Below are positions 56,763 to 64,000 of a DNA stretch of 64,000 nt, one piece after another. Under the pieces are notes generated by a model, which saw only the letters and a program-made list of their open reading frames with translations, did not search any database and was not told the DNA's origin. Both the position numbers and the translations under genes were made by a program. Within the stretch, counting starts at the first letter, position 1, and the number at the start of each line of letters is the position of its first letter. Source of the DNA: Algoriphagus locisalis (GTDB lineage: Bacteria > Bacteroidota > Bacteroidia > Cytophagales > Cyclobacteriaceae); NCBI RefSeq assembly GCF_900116615.1, contig NZ_FPBF01000001.1:539625-603624 (forward strand). The letters are read 5' to 3'.

Positions 56763-58218
56763 AAAGTGAGAAATCTCCCCGATACGCTCTTCGTACAAAT
56801 TGATTGGCTGGTTCGAAGTTAGTCACCTTCATATTTGGCCCATCCCAAACCAGTTTAATTCCTCGCCCAGGGTAATCAAATTGATCTGCGTTATCTGGTT
56901 TTGGAGTTCTGTAGTCATAGCTTCTAATGGCTAGATTTCCCATCAAAACAGATTCGGTAAGTGGCCCTGCTATAGAGAATGGAGAGCTTAAGTTTTTATA
57001 TTCCTCTGAGCCGTGCCCAGCGATACAGGCTTCCACCCAGTTTTTATAGTGACCAGTATCCCCGCCAGGTACTCTGTAGAGTGTTTCAGGTACATTGATA
57101 TCTTTCGTTTTGGAGGTAGGAAGTAACTGTGGGTTTATCCCATAGGTAGAGCACATCATTTTTCCTTTGGTTCCCTCGATGATTACTCCATTTCCACCAT
57201 CACCCATCTGTTCGTTTGGTGCCAATTCCTCAGGTCTATTTGGCTGAATGCCTCCATCCATCCAGTGGAATTCAAGGTCTTCTTTGCCTGGTCTATCAAA
57301 TCTCAATGTAATGTGAGAAGAAGGCGGGCAGCTATCTGGGAAATAGCCTCTTTGGAATTCTCCTACATACACAGATCCAACGGAGCATTCGGCTGATTTA
57401 GGGTAGCCTAAGCCGAGAACACGGAATGGGGGCTCCATAATATGGCAAGCCATGTCACCTAGTGCTCCCGTGCCATAGTCCCACCAGCCTCTCCAGTTAA
57501 ATGGAACTAGATTTCCAATATAATCTTTGTAGGGTGCAGTCCCTAGCCAAAGGTTCCAGTCCAAATCGGAAGGCGGTGTCACGGGCTCTGTTGGCCATTG
57601 AATTCCTTGAGGCCAAACAGGTCTATTTGTCCAGGAGTAAACCTTCGTGGCTTCACCTATTAATCCAGCCTCATACCATTCTACCATTTTACGCACCCCA
57701 TCGCCTGAAGAACCCTGATTCCCCATTTGAGTCACTACCTTATATTTTTCAGCAGCTTCAGTGAGCATTCTAGCTTCGTAGATGTCGTGTGCAAGCGGTT
57801 TTTGTACATAGACGTGCTTGCCCATTTTCATGGCTGCCATAGCAGCTACAGCGTGGGTGTGATCAGGAGTTGATACAGTGACTGCGTCAATGTTCTTTTC
57901 TTCCTTCTCCAGCATTTCTCTAAAATCCTTGTAGTACTTTGCTTTTGGGTGAAGTTCCCGACTTGCTTTTGCCCTGCTATCATCTACATCACAAAGAGCG
58001 ATGAAATCTGCTTTTTCAGTTCGGGTAATTCCTCGTACGTCACCGCCTCCCATTCCTCCTACACCTATACCGGCAACACGAAGTTTGTCACTTGGAGCAA
58101 TAAATCCTGGCCCGCCTAACACATTTCTTGGAACTATATAAAATCCGGCAGCCGCCAAAGCAGTGCCTTTAAGGAATTTTCTCCGGGAACTCCCAGATCC
58201 TAAGCTATTGTTTTTCAT
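56761..58218 (-). CDS. Gfo/Idh/MocA-family oxidoreductase with Tat-type signal
   Basis: 485 aa. The N-terminus has a twin-arginine signal (SSRRKFLKGTALAAAGFYI at about 10-28), so it is exported folded with its cofactor. Rossmann NAD(P) site RVAGIGVGGMGGGDVRG, then VSTPDHTHAVAAMAAMKMGK, HVYVQKPLAHD (the EKP motif appears as QKP), and a C-terminal sugar-binding domain. Related enzymes oxidise glycosides at C3, matching the DUF1080 gene on the other strand. Confidence 0.88.
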   Translation of the reverse strand: MKNNSLGSGSSRRKFLKGTALAAAGFYIVPRNVLGGPGFIAPSDKLRVAGIGVGGMGGGDVRGITRTEKADFIALCDVDDSRAKASRELHPKAKYYKDFREMLEKEEKNIDAVTVSTPDHTHAVAAMAAMKMGKHVYVQKPLAHDIYEARMLTEAAEKYKVVTQMGNQGSSGDGVRKMVEWYEAGLIGEATKVYSWTNRPVWPQGIQWPTEPVTPPSDLDWNLWLGTAPYKDYIGNLVPFNWRGWWDYGTGALGDMACHIMEPPFRVLGLGYPKSAECSVGSVYVGEFQRGYFPDSCPPSSHITLRFDRPGKEDLEFHWMDGGIQPNRPEELAPNEQMGDGGNGVIIEGTKGKMMCSTYGINPQLLPTSKTKDINVPETLYRVPGGDTGHYKNWVEACIAGHGSEEYKNLSSPFSIAGPLTESVLMGNLAIRSYDYRTPKPDNADQFDYPGRGIKLVWDGPNMKVTNFEPANQFVRRAYRGDFSL

Positions 58219-58474
58219 TCGTTTAAGAGTTTTGTTAAACAGGGTTATTGAAATTTTCCAGTGAGCAACATCTACGAGGAAATGTTTGATTGACTAAGTG
58301 AAAATTGAAATTATCAATTACTACTCATATTTCTGAACCCATTTATATAAATCCTTTGAGTAAATCATGAATTTTCCCCGGTCATAGAATGATTTTTTGT
58401 TTTACTATAAAATCAATTAGATATAAAGAGCTTATTGAAAAAAATAGATTAAGTTTACTCAAACCTTTATCATA
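58219..58474. other. Divergent spacer between the oxidoreductase and hexosaminidase genes
   Basis: AT-rich sequence with no gene. Together with the insertion element that follows it separates the two divergently transcribed genes and should hold both promoters. Confidence 0.5.
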
Positions 58475-58593
58475 TGAAATGTCCATGAGAATGGCTTATG
58501 ACACAGGTGCATAATTATTCAGAGCATTCCATCCCGTATCCTTCGTCACGGGACAGGTTGTGACCGCTAAAAATCAATTATAAACAAATGAAA
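58475..58593 (+). mobile_element. Short TGAAA-flanked insertion element, copy 3 (ending at a start codon)
   Basis: The core 58480-58588 is 109 bp, flanked by TGAAA at 58475-58479 and 58589-58593. From ATTCCATCCCGTATCCTTCG to the right end it matches the toxin copy almost base for base, in the same orientation relative to the downstream gene; the left half is diverged. The last element base plus the right TGAAA form ATGAAA, the start of the hexosaminidase gene. Confidence 0.75.
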
Positions 58594-60186
58594 TATTCTC
58601 TTTGGACATTTGCTGTAGTTGCAGCATTATCTATCAGTTCTTGCCAAACACCTAGTGCAGTGCCACTGGATGAGGCAGGTATCATTCCAATTCCCTCCTC
58701 AATAGCTCCAACTTCAGGAACTTTTGAGTTAGAGCCAAGTGCTTCCATCCAACTGATTGGTAGTGGGGAAGATCTTTCGCGGGTTGGAGCATTTTTGGCA
58801 GATAGATTACGTCCGGCAACCGGTTTTGAAATTCCAGTTTCGACGGAAAGTGGCGACTTGGTTTTAGAATTAACTAGTGGTGCTGCTTCTGAGAAATATA
58901 CCGTCGATATCAGCAGCGATCAGGTGAAAATCAGCTCAACTTCTGCAGCTGGTCTTTATTATGGGATTCAAACACTTGTGAAGGCTATGCCTGTAGCGAT
59001 TGAAAATACGTCTAAGGTCGATACGGATTGGGTTATTGGCACTGGCATCATTGAAGATCAACCTGAGTTTGCTTACAGAGGATCTATGCTAGATGTGGCT
59101 AGGCATTTTATAAGTGTTGAAGATGTGAAGCATTACATCGATCAGATGGGAAGTTTGAAATTTAATTTCCTTCACCTTCATTTATCAGATGATCAGGGTT
59201 GGAGAATTGAAATCAAATCTTGGCCAAAACTGACTGAAATTGGAGGTAAAACGGAAGTTGGTGGAACTGAAGGTGGTTTTTTCTCCCAAGAAGATTATGT
59301 GGAAATCGTAAAGTATGCATCGGACAGATTCATCACAGTAGTTCCCGAAATCGATATGCCTGGCCATACCAATGCTGCTTTGGCCTCTTATGCAGAATTG
59401 AATCCGGGAGTAAATCTTCCTGATGGAGATTTTTCTACCATGTCTGAGGGTAAAATCGATTTTGATATTCTTGATAAGAATCCAGAACCTGCTGAGCTCT
59501 ACACTGGAATTGAAGTTGGCTTTAGTACGTTTGCAACTAACAAGGAAATCACCTACACTTTTGTAGAAGATGTGATCAAGGAACTTGTGGAGCTTACTCC
59601 TGGACCCTATATACATATCGGTGGAGATGAATCACATGTCACTGAAAAGGATGATTACATTTACTTTGTTGAGCGTGTTCAGGAAATCGTGACCAAATAT
59701 GGAAAGAAAAGCATAGGATGGGATGAGATAGCTACAGCTAAACTAGCTCCGGGGTCTGTTGCTCAGTTTTGGGCTTTGGAAGAAAATGCGATTCTAGCTA
59801 AGGAGCAGGGAAATCAAATTTTGATGTCACCGGCAAAGAGAGCCTATCTCGACATGCAATATGATTCTACCTCCAGATTGGGTCTCCATTGGGCAGCTTA
59901 TATAGAGCTTGATGATTCCTACAATTGGGATCCTTCAACCTATGCAGATGGTATCAACAAAACAGATATCCTAGGAGTAGAAGCCCCGCTTTGGACAGAA
60001 ACGATCGCGAATCGTTCTGATATTGAATACATGGCCTTTCCTAGATTGGCGGCTTTGGCCGAAGTAGCTTGGTCTAGTAAAGAGAGGAGAAGTTGGGATG
60101 ATTTCTCAAAGCGAATTGCCATCCAAGGTAAACGCTGGGATATCAATGGGATAGAATTTTATCGATCGCCAAAAGTACTTTGGTAA
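58588..60186 (+). CDS. Beta-N-acetylhexosaminidase, GH20
   Basis: 532 aa lipoprotein: signal SLWTFAVVAALSISSC with the lipid Cys at about residue 19. An N-terminal GH20b domain (to about 150) precedes the TIM-barrel catalytic domain: FAYRGSMLDVARHFISVEDV, LHLHLSDDQGWRIEIKSWPK, VPEIDMPGHTNAALASYAEL and the catalytic pair Asp347-Glu348 in IHIGGDESH, then WDEIATAKLAPGSVAQFW. It removes terminal GlcNAc/GalNAc from glycans outside the cell. The start codon lies at the boundary of the insertion element, so its native promoter has been displaced. Confidence 0.92.
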   Translation: MKYSLWTFAVVAALSISSCQTPSAVPLDEAGIIPIPSSIAPTSGTFELEPSASIQLIGSGEDLSRVGAFLADRLRPATGFEIPVSTESGDLVLELTSGAASEKYTVDISSDQVKISSTSAAGLYYGIQTLVKAMPVAIENTSKVDTDWVIGTGIIEDQPEFAYRGSMLDVARHFISVEDVKHYIDQMGSLKFNFLHLHLSDDQGWRIEIKSWPKLTEIGGKTEVGGTEGGFFSQEDYVEIVKYASDRFITVVPEIDMPGHTNAALASYAELNPGVNLPDGDFSTMSEGKIDFDILDKNPEPAELYTGIEVGFSTFATNKEITYTFVEDVIKELVELTPGPYIHIGGDESHVTEKDDYIYFVERVQEIVTKYGKKSIGWDEIATAKLAPGSVAQFWALEENAILAKEQGNQILMSPAKRAYLDMQYDSTSRLGLHWAAYIELDDSYNWDPSTYADGINKTDILGVEAPLWTETIANRSDIEYMAFPRLAALAEVAWSSKERRSWDDFSKRIAIQGKRWDINGIEFYRSPKVLW

Positions 60187-60204
60187 GAATTTCCAGAGAA
60201 TTAT

Positions 60205-60229
60205 AAAACCCGGCTTCTGTCGGGTTTTT
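60205..60229 (+). terminator. Terminator after the GH20 gene
   Basis: AAAACCCG and CGGGTTTT arms around GCTTCTGT, followed by T-rich sequence, 19 bp after the stop. Confidence 0.85.
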
Positions 60230-60340
60230 CATTGCATGACAGACCATATTCTTTGATTTTCATTAAAATGAACCTAATATGGATGTTTATTTCAAAATCA
60301 TTCAATCAAGATAGTTGATTGCTTTAACTCGAATATTTTA

Positions 60341-61693
60341 ATGGGCGAATACATTATTTCTTTTGCAAACTGGATTTGGGGTACTCCTATGCTGGTCATT
60401 TTGATGGGTGGCGGATTGTTGCTTTTAGTGCATTCTGGATTTGTGCCTTTTCGTAAGATCGGACATGCGATAGGCTTGCTGAGAGGGAAATATGACGATA
60501 GTTTATTGCCCGGACAGATCACTTCATTTCAGGCTTTGTCCTCAGCTATCGCAGCGACAGTTGGGCTAGGAAATATCAGTGGTGTTGCCATTGCAATTAA
60601 TATGGGCGGCCCTGGGGCTATTTTTTGGATGTGGGTTTCTGCATTCGTAGGGATGGCTACGAAGTTTTACACCTGTAGCTTGGCCATCATGTTTAGAGGA
60701 AAAGATTCCGAAGGGCAAATCCAAGGTGGCCCCATGTATGTGATTGAAGAAGGAATGGGTAAAAAGTGGAAATTCCTTTCCATCATATTCTGTACTGCAG
60801 GGGTTTTGGGCTTGCTCGCTATATTCCAAGCCAACCAGCTGACAGCTGTCCTTAGAACAGTAATTCTTGAACCGGCTGGACTGGATGAAGGCGATAAGAC
60901 ACGTTGGATCATAGGAATCACGATGATGGTTCTGGTGGCGATTGTAATACTTGGAGGTATCAAAAGAATTGCTGGCGTAGCCTCCAAACTGGTTCCTTTT
61001 ATGGTAGGTCTCTATTTTGTGACAGTAATAATTATAGTCTTCAAATACATAGGAGATGTACCTGAAATGCTTTTGAAAATAGTAACTGACGCATTTACGG
61101 GAGAGGCTATGGCAGGAGGAGCCGTTGGAGCAGTTATTGTTATTGGGGCGAGAAGAGCTGCTTTTTCTAACGAAGCTGGAATAGGTACGGCTCCCATGGT
61201 TCACGGTGCTTCTAAAAATAACGAGCCGATTCGAGAAGGTTTGATAGCCATGCTCGGTCCTTTTATTGACACGATAGTAGTGTGTACGCTGACAGCTCTA
61301 GTGATCATGCTTACGGGCGTTTGGGAATCTACTGAGAAAGACGGCGTAAGGTTGACTTTGGCTGCATTTGACTTGGCGCTTCCTTATTATGGCAGGTATC
61401 TGCTGATGGTTGCCGTGTTGGTCTTTGCTCTTTCCACCATGTTCACTTATTCCTATTATGGTCATAAGTGTTTTGGCTATCTTTTTGGAGCCAAAAGGGC
61501 GGATTATTACAATTATTTCTACTTGATCACTATTGTTGCAGGTGCTGTAGCTTCCTTAGATGTGGTGATCAGTTTGGTAGATGGTATGTATGCGATTATG
61601 GCCGTGCCTACGATGATTTCTACCATTTATCTCGCTCCTAAAGTGCGGGTTGCGATGAAAGACTATTTCGAAAGAATGAAAAAAGCAGCCTAA
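60341..61693 (+). CDS. Alanine/glycine:cation symporter family protein
   Basis: 450 aa with about 11 membrane segments. AGCS family features are GTPMLVILMGGGLLLLVHSG near the start, ALSSAIAATVGLGNISGVAIAINMGGPGA (the family signature) and RRAAFSNEAGIGTAPMVHGA. It imports small neutral amino acids with Na+ or H+. The following glycerate kinase gene starts 3 bp after the stop, so they are co-transcribed. Confidence 0.92.
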   Translation: MGEYIISFANWIWGTPMLVILMGGGLLLLVHSGFVPFRKIGHAIGLLRGKYDDSLLPGQITSFQALSSAIAATVGLGNISGVAIAINMGGPGAIFWMWVSAFVGMATKFYTCSLAIMFRGKDSEGQIQGGPMYVIEEGMGKKWKFLSIIFCTAGVLGLLAIFQANQLTAVLRTVILEPAGLDEGDKTRWIIGITMMVLVAIVILGGIKRIAGVASKLVPFMVGLYFVTVIIIVFKYIGDVPEMLLKIVTDAFTGEAMAGGAVGAVIVIGARRAAFSNEAGIGTAPMVHGASKNNEPIREGLIAMLGPFIDTIVVCTLTALVIMLTGVWESTEKDGVRLTLAAFDLALPYYGRYLLMVAVLVFALSTMFTYSYYGHKCFGYLFGAKRADYYNYFYLITIVAGAVASLDVVISLVDGMYAIMAVPTMISTIYLAPKVRVAMKDYFERMKKAA

Positions 61694-61696
61694 GCT

Positions 61697-62800
61697 ATGA
61701 ATGTCCTTATTTCTCCTAATGCCTTTAAGGGCACCATGAGTGCTCGTGAAGCTGGAGAAATTATCAAAGACTTTGTAGAAGGGAAGTTCCCTACTGTCAA
61801 TACAGCATTGATACCAATCGCAGATGGGGGAGACGGTACCTGTGAGCTTTTAACAGAACTATTAAATTTAGAGAAGAAATCATCCTGGTCACTTGACGCT
61901 ATCGGTAGGCCAATTCCTTGTTTTTATGGTTGGGAAGATCAATTGAAAAAGGCCTATATAGACGTTTCTGCAGCTTCTGGAATAGCATCGATCGAAGAGT
62001 GGAAGTTGGATCCATCTGTAGCTTCTAGCTTTGGTACAGGTATGCTTATCAAGCAAGCTATTGATTTAGGAGCTGAGGAAGTAGTACTAGGACTTGGGGG
62101 AAGTGCTACTGTAGATCTGGGAGTTGGGATATTATCTGCGTTAGGAGTTGTTTTTTTGGATAAAAATGGAAGGGAGCTCACTCAGTTTTCACCTGATTAT
62201 CTTTCTAAGATATTCCATATCCAGAAGTCCCCAGGTATTCCCAAAGTTAAATTTAGATGTCTCTGTGATGTACAGAATACATTTTTTGGAGATCGAGGAG
62301 CGGTTCCTGTTTTTGGTCCGCAGAAGGGAATTCAAGCAGATCGGATTAAACCCTACGAAGAAATTTGTGGAAAAGTAGTTGATCAGCTGTTTCAAAAACA
62401 GAAAAAAGTTTTCATCGATAAGCCAGGCTTTGGTGCTGCAGGCGGGATTGCATTAGGACTATCGGCTTTTTTTGAAACAGAGATTAACTTTGGCTCAGCC
62501 TATTTTTTTGAAAAAGTAAACCTTGGAAATCAAGTGAAATGGGCAGATATTACACTTACCGGAGAAGGAAGGTATGATGATCAGTCTGCGGAAGGCAAAG
62601 CTTGTTATGAATTAAGGAAGCTCGCGCACGATCATTCCAAAAAGGTTTTACTGATAACTTCAGGAGCAGACCCCGGAACGCAACTGTTTGATCAGGTACT
62701 TACCTTGCCTGAGTTGGATTTCTCAGCATCCGATTTCAAAATCAAAGCTAGAAAAAACCTAGGCGAACTATTAGATAAGGAGTTTTCTCTGGATGTCTAG
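61697..62800 (+). CDS. Glycerate kinase
   Basis: 367 aa, GlxK/GarK family. The N-terminal ISPNAFKGTMSAREAGEII and PIADGGDGTCELL are the family signature; GLGGSATVDLGVGILSALG and GAAGGIALGLSAFFE form the nucleotide and substrate sites. It phosphorylates glycerate into central metabolism. It is placed 3 bp after an amino acid symporter, which would fit serine or glycine use through hydroxypyruvate, although the other enzymes are not here. Confidence 0.92.
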   Translation: MNVLISPNAFKGTMSAREAGEIIKDFVEGKFPTVNTALIPIADGGDGTCELLTELLNLEKKSSWSLDAIGRPIPCFYGWEDQLKKAYIDVSAASGIASIEEWKLDPSVASSFGTGMLIKQAIDLGAEEVVLGLGGSATVDLGVGILSALGVVFLDKNGRELTQFSPDYLSKIFHIQKSPGIPKVKFRCLCDVQNTFFGDRGAVPVFGPQKGIQADRIKPYEEICGKVVDQLFQKQKKVFIDKPGFGAAGGIALGLSAFFETEINFGSAYFFEKVNLGNQVKWADITLTGEGRYDDQSAEGKACYELRKLAHDHSKKVLLITSGADPGTQLFDQVLTLPELDFSASDFKIKARKNLGELLDKEFSLDV

Positions 62801-62811
62801 ATGGGATAGGC

Positions 62812-63252
62812 TTATACTCTGTGATGATCTGCTTTCCAGTTTTTAATACTTTTTTTGATTTCTTTGGGAGCGGTTTTCTCCAGGATGCTCTTTTCGATTA
62901 AAGCCAAAATCTCATTATCTCCGGCAAATCTTAAGGCAATAATCTGAGCAGAAGTAAGCTGGTTTTCCTTATCAAAAAAAGGTGTTCCGGTAAGGTAGAA
63001 ATACCGCTGTCTCATCTCCAATCGGATAATTCTATCCTGATTTTTCAGCGCGTAGATTCTGGGAAGATAGGAGACCAAGAGCAAAGAAAAACCGAGTAAA
63101 AGGAAATAGATACTATTGGATGTTTCTTGTGGATTGTCAAAGTTTGTCCTTGTTATACTCCAACCAAGGAATACCAAAACCAAAGGCATAATCACAAAGT
63201 GATGGAGAGGGTAATATTTAGCGTGATTCTGGAAACTCTGTGTTTTTGACAT
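62812..63252 (-). CDS. DUF6526-type membrane protein
   Basis: 146 aa from the ATG at 63252 (MSKTQSFQNHAKYYPLHHF). Two hydrophobic segments at about 21-36 and 49-67, then a soluble helical part with RLEMRQRYFYLTG, ALRFAGDNEILALIEKSI and a basic C-terminus. The pattern is that of DUF6526, with unknown function. It converges on glycerate kinase with an 11-bp gap. Confidence 0.8.
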   Translation of the reverse strand: MSKTQSFQNHAKYYPLHHFVIMPLVLVFLGWSITRTNFDNPQETSNSIYFLLLGFSLLLVSYLPRIYALKNQDRIIRLEMRQRYFYLTGTPFFDKENQLTSAQIIALRFAGDNEILALIEKSILEKTAPKEIKKSIKNWKADHHRV

Positions 63253-63264
63253 CTGAAAAGGCAT

Positions 63265-63291
63265 AAAAAAAGGAGGCGTTAACCTCCTTTT
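63265..63291 (-). terminator. Terminator of the 49-aa protein gene
   Basis: AAAGGAGG and CCTCCTTT arms with a run of A on the plus strand (T on the minus strand), 18 bp after the stop at 63309. Confidence 0.8.
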
Positions 63292-63308
63292 AAAGCAAAA
63301 TATAAATT

Positions 63309-63458
63309 TTAATGATCAGCCTTTTTCTTCTTGGTGAAAGTGCTTCTCGTGTCAATTGCAGTTACACCGGCACCAAGTCCGATCAACACACATACAATCA
63401 CCAGGAAAGTTTGAGCTCCTCCTGCAAGTGGCGAAGTGAATACGTCTAATAGTATCAT
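63309..63458 (-). CDS. Small membrane protein of 49 aa
   Basis: A short frame starting MILLDVFTSPLAGGAQTFLV, with one membrane span at about 17-33 (TFLVIVCVLIGLGAGVTA) and a basic tail TFTKKKKADH. The terminator immediately after its stop supports a real transcript. Unknown function; it is too small for most gene-length cut-offs. Confidence 0.6.
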   Translation of the reverse strand: MILLDVFTSPLAGGAQTFLVIVCVLIGLGAGVTAIDTRSTFTKKKKADH

Positions 63459-63529
63459 GATCAATTTTTTGAATTTCTAAAGATTGCCCGAAGATAAATT
63501 CTTAACTCGAAATAACCAAAGGATTGAGG

Positions 63530-63712
63530 TTAATCGAATGGATCATCATCGAAATCTTCGTCTTCTTCCTCATCTTCGTCGAAGTCCATGATATTGTCAT
63601 CGACAAATTCACTTTCTTCATCTAGATCATATTCGTCTTCGAAATCATTATCGAAATCATCGTCTTCATTGAAGTTGTCATCTTCTTCGAAATCGTCGTC
63701 AAAATCCTCCAT
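63530..63712 (-). CDS. Extremely acidic low-complexity protein of 60 aa
   Basis: Most of its residues are Asp or Glu, broken by Phe, Asn and Tyr (MEDFDDDFEEDDNFNEDDD at the start, FDDDPFD at the end); there is no Lys or Arg. It has an ATG start and follows a long AT-rich upstream region. It may be a disordered nucleic-acid mimic, a metal binder or a charge buffer; no family is recognised. Low complexity means the call rests on the open frame alone. Confidence 0.55.
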   Translation of the reverse strand: MEDFDDDFEEDDNFNEDDDFDNDFEDEYDLDEESEFVDDNIMDFDEDEEEDEDFDDDPFD

Positions 63713-64000
63713 AGTAGTTTAGATAGGGGTTTTTAATAGTTGAACGTTACGAATTAAAGTAAAAAAACATTTCGCACCATACTGTTGGTATTTTTTTTTA
63801 AAACTTTTTTCTACAATTCTTACTAAGGTAGTTTTCTAGGTACAGCCAGACACCTAATAAGTGTCACATAAGCTTTTCGCGGAATATGAAAATGATAATT
63901 CGAGGTGTCTTTAGAAAAAATAAAAAGCCATCAAGCCTAAAGTGTGACTCAAAAAAAAAGACCCAAATACTGGGTCAGTTGAATATTGATTTGATGTATT
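63713..64000. other. AT-rich right edge without a gene
   Basis: No coding frame. It would contain the promoter of the acidic-protein gene, and ends in a minus-strand terminator. Confidence 0.5.
63951..63976 (-). terminator. Terminator of a gene beyond the right edge
   Basis: On the minus strand GACCCA and TGGGTC arms are followed by nine T. It implies a minus-strand gene ending just past 64000. Confidence 0.7.

Noticed and set aside
60566..61204. 212-codon antisense frame inside the AGCS symporter
   Set aside because: It is rich in Ser, His and Tyr as expected for the reverse of a membrane protein gene; no domain.

Overview
The window looks like chromosomal DNA of a Bacteroidota member, most likely order Cytophagales and family Cyclobacteriaceae (Algoriphagus-like). 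This rests on three large surface proteins with SprB-type repeats and the type IX secretion (T9SS type B) C-terminal domain, two tandem arrays of DUF4221-type lipoproteins, DUF3078, GlsA/GlsB-type acyltransferases, and promoter -7 boxes of the form TAnnTTTG. The family assignment is an inference; the phylum is well supported. No rRNA, CRISPR array, complete IS element or prophage is visible.

Layout. 0.1-4.4 kb: overlapping operon of an ECF sigma factor, a single-span TonB-domain protein and a secreted M43 metalloprotease with the T9SS sorting domain. 4.4-7.6 kb: a repeat-rich, more GC-rich island with a duplicated block, a 108-bp insertion element and four small genes of unknown function, bracketed by a 38-bp direct repeat. 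7.6-13.1 kb: surface-glycan genes (two phosphoglycosyl transferases, a PLP aminotransferase, a FlaA1/PglF-type 4,6-dehydratase). 13.6-20.4 kb: FAD oxidoreductase, a small membrane protein, and an ABC-F / Na+ symporter / rRNA methyltransferase operon. 20.5-28.8 kb: a 1053-aa IgGFc-binding/SprB surface protein, a minus-strand array of three DUF4221 lipoproteins plus a truncated fourth copy, and an N-terminally truncated SprB/T9SS gene. 28.8-30.9 kb: galE and a tRNA-Asp array with two intact tRNAs, three tRNA-derived remnants and a GIY-YIG ORF whose stop codon lies in tRNA-derived sequence. 31.1-38.4 kb: accA, an MBL hydrolase/patatin/acyltransferase operon, and a second DUF4221 array in which each gene carries its own copy of a repeated upstream region. 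38.4-52.4 kb: a MazF-like toxin-antitoxin pair split by an insertion element, a class III aminotransferase, an rRNA-type methyltransferase, a glycine-lipid-like acyltransferase operon, gyrB, ppk1 and ppx, an SLC13 permease, DUF202 and DUF3078 genes. 52.6-63.7 kb: a DUF1080 protein, a sugar-dehydrogenase/cupredoxin protein and a Gfo/Idh/MocA oxidoreductase (resembling a 3-keto-glycoside module), a GH20 hexosaminidase, an AGCS symporter, glycerate kinase and small proteins.

Most notable structures. (1) A short repeat family of about 108-114 bp, flanked in all three copies by TGAAA. One copy can be compared with an uninterrupted duplicate inside the window. A second copy separates antitoxin from toxin; removing it together with one TGAAA restores an ATGA stop/start overlap. 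A third copy ends at the start codon of the GH20 gene. (2) The four-gene cassette between long direct repeats. (3) A GIY-YIG ORF embedded in tRNA-Asp-derived repeats, next to degenerate tRNAs whose anticodon arm is replaced by a small hairpin. (4) Lipoprotein arrays with near-identical gene ends and divergent middles, suggesting gene conversion.
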